Source of the DNA: Kribbella soli
GTDB taxonomy: Bacteria > Actinomycetota > Actinomycetes > Propionibacteriales > Kribbellaceae
Direction: 5' to 3'
Length of the DNA: 64,000 nt
Assembly: GCF_004331345.1 (NCBI RefSeq)
Contig: NZ_SJJZ01000001.1
Coordinates: 2,666,001 to 2,730,000, forward strand
Below, piece after piece: positions 51,157 through 61,224 of the stretch. Position 1 is the stretch's first letter; every line of letters begins with the position of its first letter. The notes under the pieces are model-generated. The model ran no database searches. It was not told the origin of the DNA and saw only the letters and a list, made by a program, of their open reading frames with translations. Both the position numbers and the translations under genes were made by a program.

Positions 51157-52371
51157 TCAATCGGTGTACGCGCGGTTCCGGCGAGCCAGGAGCAGGGCGG
51201 CGATCAGCGCGGCCAGCACCGAGGCGATCAGTACGGCGGCCTTCGCGCGCTCGACCTGGGCGGCGTCCGACCCGAACGCGAGCTGCGCGATCAGCAGCGC
51301 GACCGTGAACCCGATCCCGGCCAGCACCGACACCGCGGCGACGTCCCGCCAGGCCAGATCGGAGTTCAGCTCGGCTCGAGTGAAGCGCGCAGTCAACCAC
51401 GATCCGCCGAACACCCCGATCGTCTTCCCGGCCAGCAACCCGGCGACGATGCCGATCGCGACCGGGTCGGTGAGCAACTGCCGTACGGCGCTGCCGCTGA
51501 GCGTCACCCCGGCGGCGAACAACGCGAACAGCGGTACGGCGACAGCCGCGGACCAGGGCCGCAGCCGGTGCTCGATCCGCTCGGCCGGCGCCTCGTCCTC
51601 GCCGGGATCCGCGACCACCCGCGTGACGAGCCCGAGCGCGACGCCGGCGATCGTTGCGTGGATCCCCGACTCGTGCATGAACCACCAGGCGGCGATCGCG
51701 ATCGGCACGTAGAGGAACGGCGTACGGACGCGGCGGCGCTGGAGGACGTACCAGAGCGCGATCAGGGCGACCGCGGCGAGCAGCTGGAACACGTGGAACC
51801 CGTGCGAGAAGAACACGGCGATGACCAGGATCGCGCCGAAGTCGTCGACCACGGCGAGCGTGAGCAGGAACGCCCGTAGCGCGCTCGGCAGCGACGAGCC
51901 GACGATCGCCAGGACGGCGAGCGCGAACGCGATGTCGGTTGCCGTCGGCACCGCCCAGCCGTGCGGCTTGCCGTCGTTCGCCACCAGGTTGGTGATCAGG
52001 TAGATGATTGCCGGGAGCACCATTCCGGCGATCGCCGCGACCACCGGGACGACGGCCTCGTTGAGTTTCGACAGGGTGCCGACCACGAGCTCGCGCTTCA
52101 GCTCGACCCCGGCCAGGTAGAAGAACAGCGCCAGCGCGCCGTCGGAGGCCCAGGCCTCGACGGTCAGCGGGCCGAGCTGCACCTCGCGCAGGTGGTGGTA
52201 CGCGTCCTGCCAGGGCGAGTTCGCCCAGACCAGCGCGACCACGGCCGCGGCGAGCAGCAGCAGACCGCCGGTCGTCTCGGCGCGCAGCGTGTCGGCGAGA
52301 AAGGCTCGCTCACGGCCGAGAATGCGGGGGAATGCGCGCTTACGCTGCCGGATCCGTGGGTGCTCGCTCAT
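51157..52371 (-). CDS. nhaA: Na+/H+ antiporter NhaA
   Basis: 404 residues with about twelve hydrophobic helices. The ion-binding aspartate pair is in LAVVDDFGAILVIA. TDIAFALAVLAIVG and GIHATIAGVALGL are standard NhaA segments. Exchanges external protons for internal sodium, giving pH and salt tolerance. The ribosome site before ATG 52371 is weak (GAAGGG). Confidence 0.95.
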   Translation of the reverse strand: MSEHPRIRQRKRAFPRILGRERAFLADTLRAETTGGLLLLAAAVVALVWANSPWQDAYHHLREVQLGPLTVEAWASDGALALFFYLAGVELKRELVVGTLSKLNEAVVPVVAAIAGMVLPAIIYLITNLVANDGKPHGWAVPTATDIAFALAVLAIVGSSLPSALRAFLLTLAVVDDFGAILVIAVFFSHGFHVFQLLAAVALIALWYVLQRRRVRTPFLYVPIAIAAWWFMHESGIHATIAGVALGLVTRVVADPGEDEAPAERIEHRLRPWSAAVAVPLFALFAAGVTLSGSAVRQLLTDPVAIGIVAGLLAGKTIGVFGGSWLTARFTRAELNSDLAWRDVAAVSVLAGIGFTVALLIAQLAFGSDAAQVERAKAAVLIASVLAALIAALLLARRNRAYTD

Positions 52372-52456
52372 GGACGGCCCTTCATTCGGGGTCGGTCGGA
52401 CGGACTGCCGACCAGACTTCCCGGCGCACCAACACTATTCTAACGTCTCCCGAGCG

Positions 52457-53119
52457 CTACTCCTGAAGCAGTTCGGCGAGCGCCTCGAAGTCCGCGACAG
52501 TGTGGTTCGGTGCGCTGAACACCTTCGGGTACGGCGTGGTGCGGCGGTCGATGTAGAAACCCTGGAGCCCGGCGCGCTGGGCCCCGTCGATGTCCCACGG
52601 GTGCACGGCCGCCAGACCCATCCGTTCCACGGGCACTCCGCAGACCTCGGCGGCGTACCGGTAGGCATCGGCGTGCGGCTTCCAGCGTTGCGGCACCGAC
52701 ACGTCGAGCCGGTGCTCGATCAAGGGCAGGATGCCGCCGTCCCGGAACACGTTTTCGGACATCGCCGCCGAACCGTTGGTCAGGGTGACGATGCGCACGC
52801 CGGCCTCGTGGATCTTGTGCAGCCCCGGTGCGACGTCGGCGTGCAGCGGCAGGCGGGTGAATCCGGAAAGTACGTTCCCGACGGTTTCCTCGGTGGGCTC
52901 GATCCCGGCAGCGACGAGCTGCGCCTCCAGGAGTCCAGCGGCCAGGTCGCGGAAAGCGGCGTACCCGTCGACCGCGGTCAGTGCGAACCCGTCCCGCAAC
53001 GTCGCGGCGAACCACGCCTCGAGGCTGTGCCGGGGCAGCCCGGCCGCCGCGAATCCGTCCCGCAGCGGCTCCATATCGGTCAGCGTCTCGTTGACGTCGA
53101 GCACCAGTACGTCGATCAT
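52457..53119 (-). CDS. type II haloacid dehalogenase-like HAD hydrolase
   Basis: 220 residues from ATG 53119 (GAGGAG upstream; GTG 53122 is the alternative). HAD motif I is LDVNETLTD with the catalytic Asp. Motif II is TLTNGSAA, and motif III and IV are KPHADAYRYAA and AAVHPWDIDGAQRAG. It resembles (S)-2-haloacid dehalogenases. It is divergent from a TetR regulator, with a perfect operator-like repeat between, which makes it a likely target. Confidence 0.88.
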   Translation of the reverse strand: MIDVLVLDVNETLTDMEPLRDGFAAAGLPRHSLEAWFAATLRDGFALTAVDGYAAFRDLAAGLLEAQLVAAGIEPTEETVGNVLSGFTRLPLHADVAPGLHKIHEAGVRIVTLTNGSAAMSENVFRDGGILPLIEHRLDVSVPQRWKPHADAYRYAAEVCGVPVERMGLAAVHPWDIDGAQRAGLQGFYIDRRTTPYPKVFSAPNHTVADFEALAELLQE

Positions 53120-53132
53120 CACGGCTCCTCGC

Positions 53133-53158
53133 TATCTTGGATCGGTCGTTCCAAGATA
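53133..53158. promoter_or_regulatory. TetR operator candidate
   Basis: Perfect 9-bp inverted repeat TATCTTGGA-N8-TCCAAGATA between the divergent HAD and tetR genes. It overlaps the TATGAT hexamer of tetR. Confidence 0.7.
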
Positions 53159-53162
53159 TGAT
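53157..53162 (+). promoter_or_regulatory. -10 hexamer of leaderless tetR promoter
   Basis: TATGAT, seven bases before ATG 53170. This hexamer decides the start at 53170 rather than the longer frame at 53137. Confidence 0.6.
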
Positions 53163-53169
53163 GCCGGGT

Positions 53170-53751
53170 ATGCCGGATGTCAAACATTTCGACGAGGCGG
53201 AAGCACTGGCCGCCGTCGAGCAGCTGTTCTGGCGCCGTGGAAGTGCGGCGACCGGGATCCAGGACGTGGTCGCGGCGACCGGGCTGAGTCGGTCGAGCCT
53301 CTACAACGCGTTCGGCGGCAAGGACGACCTGTATGCGGCGGCCGCCCGGCGGTACCTCGACCACCGGTCGCGGCCGATGTTCGACCAGTTGGCCGCGGAC
53401 GGCCGCGGGCTCGTTGCGGTGCGCGCGTTCTTCGAACAGTTGCTGCGGTTGCGGTGTTCGGGGGAGTACGCCGGCTGGGGGTGCATGATGGCGAACGCGA
53501 ACGCCGAGAGCCCGCCGGACGCCGTACGGGCGGTGCTGTCGGAGCATCACGCCGTACTGCGGGATTCGCTGGCCGCCGCGCTGAAGGTTGCTCAGGGCAA
53601 CGGGGAGTTGCGGTCCGGGGTCGAGGTGTCGGGGGCGGCGGAGTTGCTGACGCTGCTCGCGTATGCAATCAACTTGCGTTCGCGGTCGGGTGCGACGCGG
53701 GCGCAGTTGCGGTCTGCGGTCAACGCGGCGCTGGCTGCGCTTGCTAGCTGA
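53170..53751 (+). CDS. TetR-family regulator
   Basis: 193 residues. The N-terminal helix-turn-helix reads AATGIQDVVAATGLSRSSLYNAFGGKDDLYAAA. The C-terminal ligand domain includes FEQLLRLRCSGEYAGWGCMMANANAE, as in AcrR/YxaF-like regulators with a conserved Cys. Probably represses itself and the divergent HAD gene. Its 3' end overlaps the convergent GST gene by eight bases. Confidence 0.9.
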   Translation: MPDVKHFDEAEALAAVEQLFWRRGSAATGIQDVVAATGLSRSSLYNAFGGKDDLYAAAARRYLDHRSRPMFDQLAADGRGLVAVRAFFEQLLRLRCSGEYAGWGCMMANANAESPPDAVRAVLSEHHAVLRDSLAAALKVAQGNGELRSGVEVSGAAELLTLLAYAINLRSRSGATRAQLRSAVNAALAALAS

Positions 53752-54691
53752 TCCATGCCAGCGGATCCGGGCCCTTCGGGACGATGCCGGTCGGGTTGAT
53801 GTTGTCGTGGGTGACGTAGTAGTGCCGCTTGATCTGGTCGAAGTCGACGGTCTCGCCGAAGCCGGGGAGCTGGTACAGGCGGCGCGCGTACGCCCACAGG
53901 TTCGGGAACTCGGTGAGCTTCTGCCGGTTGCACTTGAAGTGCCCGTGGTACACCGCGTCGAAGCGGACGAGTGTCGTGAACAGCCGGACGTCCACCTCGC
54001 GGAACGTGTCACCGAGGAGGTAGGTGCGGTCCGCGAGCCGTTCCTCCAGTACGTCGAGCCGCGCGAACAGTACGTCGTACGCCGCGTCGTACGCCTCCTG
54101 GCTGGTCGCGAAACCACAGCGGTAGACGCCGTTGTTCACGTCCCGGTAGATCTCCTCGATCAACTGGTCCATCTCCGCGCGATCGGCCGGAATCAGTTGC
54201 GGGGCGTCGGCGCGGTGGAACGCGGTCCACTCGGTGGACAGGTCGAGAGTGATCTGCGGGTAGTCGTTCGTGACCACCTCGCCGGTCGTGGTGTCGACGA
54301 TCGCGGGCACCGTCACGCGGCCGTCGTACGACGGGTCGGTGCGCAGGTACGCCTCGGACAGGTACTGGATGCCCAGCACCGGATCGCGATCGTCCGGGTC
54401 GAGCGTGAAGCGCCAGCCGCGCTCGTCGCGGACCGGGTCCACGACCGCGAGACTGATCGCGTCCTCGAGGCCGAGCAGCCGGCGGACGATGATCGAGCGG
54501 TGCGCCCACGGGCAGGCGAGGCTGACGACCAGCCGGTACCGCCCCGGCTCGACCGGCCAGCGGCCCTGGTCGTCCGGTCCTTCTCCGGGCGCCGCCGTCG
54601 AGTCGCGGGAGATCCGGCCGGTGAATCTGTTGCCCTGCCGCGTCCATTCGCCGGTCGACGACGTCTCCTGCACGAACTGCCCCAGGGTCAT
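53744..54691 (-). CDS. glutathionyl-hydroquinone reductase-like (xi-class GST, ECM4/YqjG)
   Basis: 315 residues from ATG 54691. The thioredoxin-like domain has the catalytic Cys in SLACPWAHRSIIVRRLLGLE (about residue 59), and the helical domain has the typical IYRDVNNGVYRCGFATSQEAYD and FDAVYHGHFKCNRQ. Family members reduce glutathionylated quinones. Actinomycetes use mycothiol instead, so the true thiol is uncertain. TAGTTT seven bases upstream suggests a leaderless transcript. Confidence 0.92.
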   Translation of the reverse strand: MTLGQFVQETSSTGEWTRQGNRFTGRISRDSTAAPGEGPDDQGRWPVEPGRYRLVVSLACPWAHRSIIVRRLLGLEDAISLAVVDPVRDERGWRFTLDPDDRDPVLGIQYLSEAYLRTDPSYDGRVTVPAIVDTTTGEVVTNDYPQITLDLSTEWTAFHRADAPQLIPADRAEMDQLIEEIYRDVNNGVYRCGFATSQEAYDAAYDVLFARLDVLEERLADRTYLLGDTFREVDVRLFTTLVRFDAVYHGHFKCNRQKLTEFPNLWAYARRLYQLPGFGETVDFDQIKRHYYVTHDNINPTGIVPKGPDPLAWIS

Positions 54692-54698
54692 AGCGCTA

Positions 54699-54704
54699 AA
54701 ACTA
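54699..54704 (-). promoter_or_regulatory. -10 hexamer of leaderless GST promoter
   Basis: Minus-strand TAGTTT, seven bases before ATG 54691. Confidence 0.6.
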
Positions 54705-54857
54705 CCCCCCGCTGGGAATTGACTGGGCCTGTGGATCGTCACTGGCCGTGAGGCGGCACCGGACGTTACAGTCAGGCTGACAAGGACGTCCGGGACAACG
54801 TGGTCGCGGGCCCCTTGCGCGGTACGACACACCGCGGTCCGCGCCCCCCGGCACTGG

Positions 54858-54870
54858 TTTGCCGGGCAAA
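54858..54870. promoter_or_regulatory. possible GntR autoregulatory operator
   Basis: TTTGCC-G-GGCAAA, a perfect inverted repeat at -33 to -21 relative to the predicted gntR start. The position would suit repression; no second copy was seen. Confidence 0.35.
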
Positions 54871-54878
54871 TTCCCAGG

Positions 54879-54884
54879 GATACT
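54879..54884 (+). promoter_or_regulatory. -10 hexamer of leaderless gntR promoter
   Basis: GATACT, six bases before ATG 54891, the same hexamer as the xre gene at 19268. Confidence 0.5.
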
Positions 54885-54890
54885 GACCTC

Positions 54891-55649
54891 ATGGCCCGCC
54901 CACGGAACAACCCAGGCGACCTCGCCGAGCTCCCTACCGAGCTGCGGACCGATCGTCCGAAGGGTGACCAGATTCGCGAGATTCTGGAGAACCTCACCCG
55001 CTCGCTGGCCGTCGGCACCGTGCTGCCGTCCGAGCGCGTCCTCGCCGAGCGTTTCGGCGTCGCCCGGATGACCGTCCGGCAGGAGGTCGACCGCGTCGTG
55101 GCCGAGGGCCTGGCCAACCGCCGCCCCGGCGGCGGCACCTTCGTCTCAGAACCGCGCCCGTCCCGGATGCTCGCGTCCTCGTTCAGCCAGGACATGATCA
55201 ACCGCGGCATCGAGCCCGGCGCCAAGGTCCTCGAACACCGCGTCGGCGCGGCCGACGAGCACCTCGCCCGCGAACTCGAAGAGGCCGTCGGCGCACCGGT
55301 CCTGCACCTGGTCCGCCTGCGCACCGCCGACGGCGACCCGATGGCGGTCGAACGCACCGCCCTCTCCCTGAACCGCTACCCCGGCCTGGACGAGATCGAC
55401 TTCGCCGAGAAGTCCCTCTACACGGTCCTCGCCACGCGGTACGGCGTCACGCTCGGCATGGTCTCCGCCTCGATCGTCGCCGCCCCACCGGAGCCCGGCG
55501 ACGCCGAACTCCTGGAGATCGACAGCTCCACCCCCTGCCTGATCATCACCTCGGCCCCCCGCACCGCCACGGACCAGGTGATCGAATTCGGCCGCTCCAT
55601 CTACCGCTCAGACCGCTACGACATAACAGTCGCCTACCGCGCCACCTGA
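54891..55649 (+). CDS. GntR-family regulator, HutC/UTRA type
   Basis: 252 residues. A winged helix (GDQIREILENLTRSLAVGTVLPSERVLAERFGVARMTVRQEVDRVVAEGLANRRPGGGTFV) is followed by a UTRA ligand domain (PVLHLVRLRTADGDPMAVERTALSLNRYPGL, then DQVIEFGRSIYRSDRYDI). Such regulators usually sense a sugar phosphate or amino sugar. The convergent SIS-domain gene may be part of the same pathway. Confidence 0.92.
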   Translation: MARPRNNPGDLAELPTELRTDRPKGDQIREILENLTRSLAVGTVLPSERVLAERFGVARMTVRQEVDRVVAEGLANRRPGGGTFVSEPRPSRMLASSFSQDMINRGIEPGAKVLEHRVGAADEHLARELEEAVGAPVLHLVRLRTADGDPMAVERTALSLNRYPGLDEIDFAEKSLYTVLATRYGVTLGMVSASIVAAPPEPGDAELLEIDSSTPCLIITSAPRTATDQVIEFGRSIYRSDRYDITVAYRAT

Positions 55650-55821
55650 GCAAGCTGCGGCGATGGGCTGACCGCGATCAGCCCCGGCCTTGTACGCAGT
55701 CGCTCGCCAACGACTGCCAACTGTGGTGCGGGCGACCGCAGCAGCTGAGGCCAGCAAGTCTGAGCCGGGTGAGGGTGCCGCGTTCAGCGGATGGCTGAGC
55801 GTTCGTCGGTGCGAATCAAGA

Positions 55822-55871
55822 ACTGGGGATAGGCAATGGTGACCTGGAACAGGTCATGCCGTATCTCCAGT
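55822..55871. other. long imperfect hairpin in gene-free stretch
   Basis: The 283-base gap 55650-55932 shows no gene. Within it ACTGGGGATA and TATCTCCAGT flank GGCA/TGCC and a perfect TGACCTG-GAA-CAGGTCA core, giving one 50-base stem-loop. It could be a shared terminator of the two convergent genes. Confidence 0.5.
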
Positions 55872-55932
55872 CCCCACCGAGGGTGCGGTGTTCCCGGAGG
55901 ACCGAAGGAAGCGGCTGCGGAGCACGCGTGGG

Positions 55933-56607
55933 CTAGACGTTCAGGCTGCGTAGGACGTTGGGGGCTTGGCCGCGGGTGGTCAGGTTGGTGACTACTTCTA
56001 CGGTTAGGGCCTGGAGGAGCAGGGCGCCTACCAGGGTGGACGTGGCGCCGGTGGGTTCCGGCGTACCGGGGACTTTGATGAGGGCGTCGCCTGGTACGCC
56101 GCAGTTGTCGATGACGACGTCTGCGGTTTCGAAGAGGCGTTGGCCGCCGGGGGCGCGGGAGGTGGTCGCGTTCGAGTGGGCCAGTGAGGTCAGGGCGATC
56201 ACCTTGACACCGCGTTCGCGGGCGCCGAGGGCGAATTCGACGGGTACGGCGTTCCGTCCGGAGTTCGATGCGATGAGCAGTACGTCGCCTGCTTCGAGCG
56301 GATTGATCTCCAGCAGTACCTCGGCCAGGCCGGGGAGGCGTTCGAGGAGCGAGCTCTTCTGCAGGCCCTCGTGCAGCATCAGTCCCGGTTCGAGGATCGC
56401 CCGTACGTCGGCCAGCCCGCCGGCGCGCCCGTACAGCTCCTCGGCCAGCGTGTGGCTGTGCCCCGTCCCGAACACCCAGAACGTCTTCCCGTCGGCGAGC
56501 GCGTCGGCGACCAGCCCCGCCGCCACCCGGATCGCGCCCAGTTGCGTCTCGGCCGCCTGCTGCGCGATCGCCAACGCCTTACCCAAGTACTCCTCAGCCC
56601 CAGCCAT
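55933..56607 (-). CDS. SIS-domain phosphosugar-binding protein (UPF0309-like)
   Basis: 224 residues. The sugar-isomerase fold shows FWVFGTGHSHTLAEELYGRAGG (phosphosugar loop) and DVLLIASNSGRNAVPVEFALGARERG. GATSTLVGALLLQALTVEVV ends it. It probably binds or isomerises a sugar phosphate. ATG 56607 follows TAAGTT by six bases, so it may be leaderless. It is convergent with the GntR/UTRA regulator. Confidence 0.88.
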   Translation of the reverse strand: MAGAEEYLGKALAIAQQAAETQLGAIRVAAGLVADALADGKTFWVFGTGHSHTLAEELYGRAGGLADVRAILEPGLMLHEGLQKSSLLERLPGLAEVLLEINPLEAGDVLLIASNSGRNAVPVEFALGARERGVKVIALTSLAHSNATTSRAPGGQRLFETADVVIDNCGVPGDALIKVPGTPEPTGATSTLVGALLLQALTVEVVTNLTTRGQAPNVLRSLNV

Positions 56608-56613
56608 ACGCCG

Positions 56614-56619
56614 AACTTA
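56614..56619 (-). promoter_or_regulatory. -10 hexamer of leaderless SIS-gene promoter
   Basis: Minus-strand TAAGTT, six bases before ATG 56607. Confidence 0.55.
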
Positions 56620-56652
56620 TCGTCCGTACGTCGACGCCCGCGACCCACCCGT

Positions 56653-57276
56653 CTAGACCACTACCCCGATCGCCGTGCGGTGGTGCTCCGGGTGGTCTGC
56701 CTCGTCGACGAGTGCGACCGCGAAGTCGGCGTACGAGATCAGCTCCTGGGCATCGGCCGGTGCCACGCGATAGCGCCCCTTCTGGGACGGATCGGCGTGG
56801 TCGAAGTCCCCGGTCGGCGCGATCGAGACCCAGTCGAGGGACGACGCCGCGAACACGTCCAGCGCCGCCTGGTGGGACAGGAAGAACGACCGGTACTCCC
56901 GCGGGTATCCCTCGGTGTCCATCAGCAACGTCCCGTCCGCGGTCGGGAGGATCGACGCCAAACCAACCCACACGAGCCGCCGTACGCCGGCCTTCTCGAG
57001 CCCGTCGACGAGGGCCTGAGCAGCCCGCGGGAAGAACTCACCCGGGTCGCTCCCGCCGTCGTACACCCCCGCGATCACCGCGTCACACCCCGCCGCCAAC
57101 TCCGCAACCCGCCGGGCATCCGTCACATCCCCCACAACCAACCCCGCATCCCCCGCGACGCGCTCGGCAGTGGTCGTACGGGCGACGCCGACCACGGAAT
57201 ACCCACGGTTCTGGGCCTCCGTGACGGCCGCCGACCCGGCGCGTCCGCGGGCGCCGATCACCAGAATCTTGCTCAC
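56653..57276 (-). CDS. NAD(P)-binding oxidoreductase, YwnB/atypical SDR-like
   Basis: 207 residues. The Rossmann start ILVIGARGRAGSAAVTEAQNRGY, VVGDVTDARRVAELAAGCDAVI and DWVSIAPTGDFDHAD resemble NmrA/YwnB-type atypical SDRs. Residues for catalysis are not obvious. AGGAGG lies before GTG 57276. It is divergent from an HxlR regulator, a pairing often seen for quinone or redox stress genes. Confidence 0.85.
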   Translation of the reverse strand: MSKILVIGARGRAGSAAVTEAQNRGYSVVGVARTTTAERVAGDAGLVVGDVTDARRVAELAAGCDAVIAGVYDGGSDPGEFFPRAAQALVDGLEKAGVRRLVWVGLASILPTADGTLLMDTEGYPREYRSFFLSHQAALDVFAASSLDWVSIAPTGDFDHADPSQKGRYRVAPADAQELISYADFAVALVDEADHPEHHRTAIGVVV

Positions 57277-57348
57277 CGCAACCTCCTCGACAAGTGGTAC
57301 GGCGACCGTAGAAGGGAGCGTGGTTACCGATTGGATACCTTGGTGAGC

Positions 57349-57693
57349 ATGACGGGGCTGCGAGCGGACATGTTCGAGGAGATCTGCCCGTCGACGCTGC
57401 TCCCGTTCCGGGTCGGCACCGACAAATGGGCGGGCATGGTGCTGCGCTGCCTGGAGGACGGCCCGCGCCGGTACTCCGAGCTGCGCGTCCCGCTCGCCCG
57501 GATCAGCCCGAAGATGCTGACCCAGTCGCTGCGGGGACTCGAGCGTGACGGGTTCGTTCAGCGGACGGCGTACGAGCGCCGCGTCACGTACGAGCTCACC
57601 GACCTCGGCCGCAGCCTGCTCGAACCGCTACGGCTGATGTGTGCCTGGGCCGAGGACCACTGGGACGAACTCCTGGACGCCCGCGAATCGTAG
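57349..57693 (+). CDS. HxlR-family regulator
   Basis: 114 residues from ATG 57349 (GTG 57343 possible). The winged helix KWAGMVLRCLEDGPRRYSELRVPLARISPKMLTQSLRGLERDGFVQRTAYERR is complete, and PFRVGTDKW replaces the common CP..x..xxGGKW head; a Cys remains in EEICPSTL. Probably controls the divergent oxidoreductase. The 72-base gap between the genes holds the related half-sites GGTTACC and GGATACC. Confidence 0.88.
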   Translation: MTGLRADMFEEICPSTLLPFRVGTDKWAGMVLRCLEDGPRRYSELRVPLARISPKMLTQSLRGLERDGFVQRTAYERRVTYELTDLGRSLLEPLRLMCAWAEDHWDELLDARES

Positions 57694-57731
57694 GTCAGGC
57701 CAACGTCGGTGGAAGCGAACCGTTGACGACC

Positions 57732-57737
57732 TAGACT
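57732..57737 (+). promoter_or_regulatory. -10 hexamer of leaderless marR promoter
   Basis: TAGACT, six bases before GTG 57744. Confidence 0.6.
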
Positions 57738-57743
57738 GCGCGG

Positions 57744-58184
57744 GTGGATGAGCAGACCCCGACCGCCCTGACCGAATTGCCGAGCTGGTTGCTGACCCAG
57801 AGTGCGTCCCAGGCGCACCGCATCGTCACCGAGTCGTTCGCCGCCGGAGGTGCGCGGGCGTACCACTTCCGGCTGCTCGCGACGCTGGTGGAGTTCGGTC
57901 CGGCCAGTCAGGCGGCCCTCGGCCGCCGCAGCTCGATCGACCGCAGCGATGTGGTTGCCGCGCTCAACGAACTCGAGGCCGAGGGGTACGTCGAGCGCAG
58001 CGCCGACCCGGCCGACGGCCGTCGTAACGTCATCACGATCACCACGGCCGGCAAGCGCCAGTACCGTCGGCTGACGAACCTGGTCGGCAAGGCGCAGGAG
58101 GAGATCTTCGCCCCGCTGTCGGCCACCGACCGTACGCGGCTGACCACGATCCTCGGCAAGCTCCTCGCCTACCACCAGGAGTAG
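57744..58184 (+). CDS. MarR-family regulator
   Basis: 146 residues. The winged helix-turn-helix LLATLVEFGPASQAALGRRSSIDRSDVVAALNELEAEGYVERSADPADGRRNVITITTAGKR is typical. The partner gene is not evident, since both neighbours point elsewhere. Confidence 0.9.
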   Translation: MDEQTPTALTELPSWLLTQSASQAHRIVTESFAAGGARAYHFRLLATLVEFGPASQAALGRRSSIDRSDVVAALNELEAEGYVERSADPADGRRNVITITTAGKRQYRRLTNLVGKAQEEIFAPLSATDRTRLTTILGKLLAYHQE

Positions 58185-58185
58185 C

Positions 58186-58335
58186 TCAGAGCGGAAGCTG
58201 GGCGCGGGCCGCCTTCTGCGTCCGGCGAACGCGCAGCTCACGGGCGTGCACCCGGCGGCGCGCGGCCCGCGAGATCTTCGGGCGTTCCTCGGCGGCGAGA
58301 GTCGGCATCTGGACCATCGGCTGCATCGGGTTCAC
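58186..58335 (-). CDS. small basic protein (candidate)
   Basis: A 49-residue frame from GTG 58335, very rich in Arg and Ala after residue 17 (RPKISRAARRRVHARELRVRR). Codon use looks protein-like on this strand and nothing else fits the 349-base gap 58185-58533. No known domain. The rest of the gap, 58336-58533, probably holds the acsA promoter; no clear motif was seen. Confidence 0.4.
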   Translation of the reverse strand: MNPMQPMVQMPTLAAEERPKISRAARRRVHARELRVRRTQKAARAQLPL

Positions 58336-58533
58336 GTACTGTCCGATGCATGTTCGGCCCGTTTGGTTCCGCCGTACGCCGGAAATCCGCGGCCGCCCGT
58401 CCTCCGACGGGGGCTGTTCGGCGCAGATTCGGAGCGGCTGGGCGATACGCCGGTTCCCGTGGCGGGGTCGGCGTTGGTAGAAAGGTAACCGGGCGCTCCA
58501 GCGCGCCGAAGCCAGCGATGAGGAGTCGTCGAC

Positions 58534-60537
<2,004 letters not shown>

Positions 60538-60554
60538 CCCGCAAGCAGAAGAGT

Positions 60555-60673
60555 GGATATCCCCTCGATTGTCGGGTTCTCTGCTCGTATACCAGCAGAG
60601 AACCCCACGAGGCGGCTGAAGTGGCCTCAAGTGGGGAGTGTCGTGTACCGGATCGGGCGGGTAATCCTCCCCA
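60555..60673 (+). repeat. family B composite palindromic element, copy B2
   Basis: GGATATCCCCTCG (60555-60567), then a 12-bp stem GGGTTCTCTGCT/AGCAGAGAACCC (60574-60585 with 60594-60605), then the 42-base GGGGAG...CTCCCC hairpin (60632-60673). It lies between convergent acsA and the DUF402 gene and probably terminates one or both. Confidence 0.8.
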
Positions 60674-60729
60674 GTCGGCGGTTCAGGCTGTGATGGGCGT
60701 TCGCGCCGCGCCGACTCCTCAGATGGTGT

Positions 60730-61224
60730 TCAGAAAGCCGGGAGTTGTTCCAGGGCGGTGACGTCGGGCGGCGGGAACTCGGCGGACGGACCGTTCGGGC
60801 CTTCCTCGGCGCGCCGCACATAACGGTGGACGAACCGCTGCGTCGTGGTGAGTACGTCGGCGCACTGAGCGGTCGTGATCTTGCCCGCGGTCAGGGCGTC
60901 GGAGAGTTCGTCAAGGTCCAGGATCTGGTAGCGATCCACCGCGGGCGGAATCAGGAAGTCGACGTACAGGTCGTGCACGACGAGCCCGGTGCCGGTGCGC
61001 TCGATCTCCACCAGGTCGACGTACCACCAGCCCTCGACCGGCCCCTCGAACACGGCAGGCTTGGTGAGCTGAACCCCTTCGCCGAGCAGCAGGTAGCTGC
61101 GATCGACGGTGGGCCGCCCGGCTACCTGATACTCGGGCAGGATCTGTACGTCGTACGCAACCACCTCTCCCCGCTGCAGCCCACGACACCACTGCCCGCT
61201 GCGATGCAACACCTGGACATTCAT
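60730..61224 (-). CDS. DUF402 domain protein
   Basis: 164 residues from ATG 61224, overlapping the methyltransferase stop (ATGA). Features of the FomD/YgaC-like DUF402 fold are VVAYDVQILPEYQVAGRP, WWYVDLVEIERTGTGLVVHDLYVDFLIPP and YQILDLDELSDALTAGKI with conserved acidic residues that could bind metal. Some relatives are nucleotide phosphatases; the function here is open. Confidence 0.8.
   Translation of the reverse strand: MNVQVLHRSGQWCRGLQRGEVVAYDVQILPEYQVAGRPTVDRSYLLLGEGVQLTKPAVFEGPVEGWWYVDLVEIERTGTGLVVHDLYVDFLIPPAVDRYQILDLDELSDALTAGKITTAQCADVLTTTQRFVHRYVRRAEEGPNGPSAEFPPPDVTALEQLPAF

Noticed and set aside
57300-57342. Clean HxlR operator
   Set aside because: GGTTACC and GGATACC lie close together but do not form a perfect inverted or direct repeat, so they are mentioned only in the gene entry.
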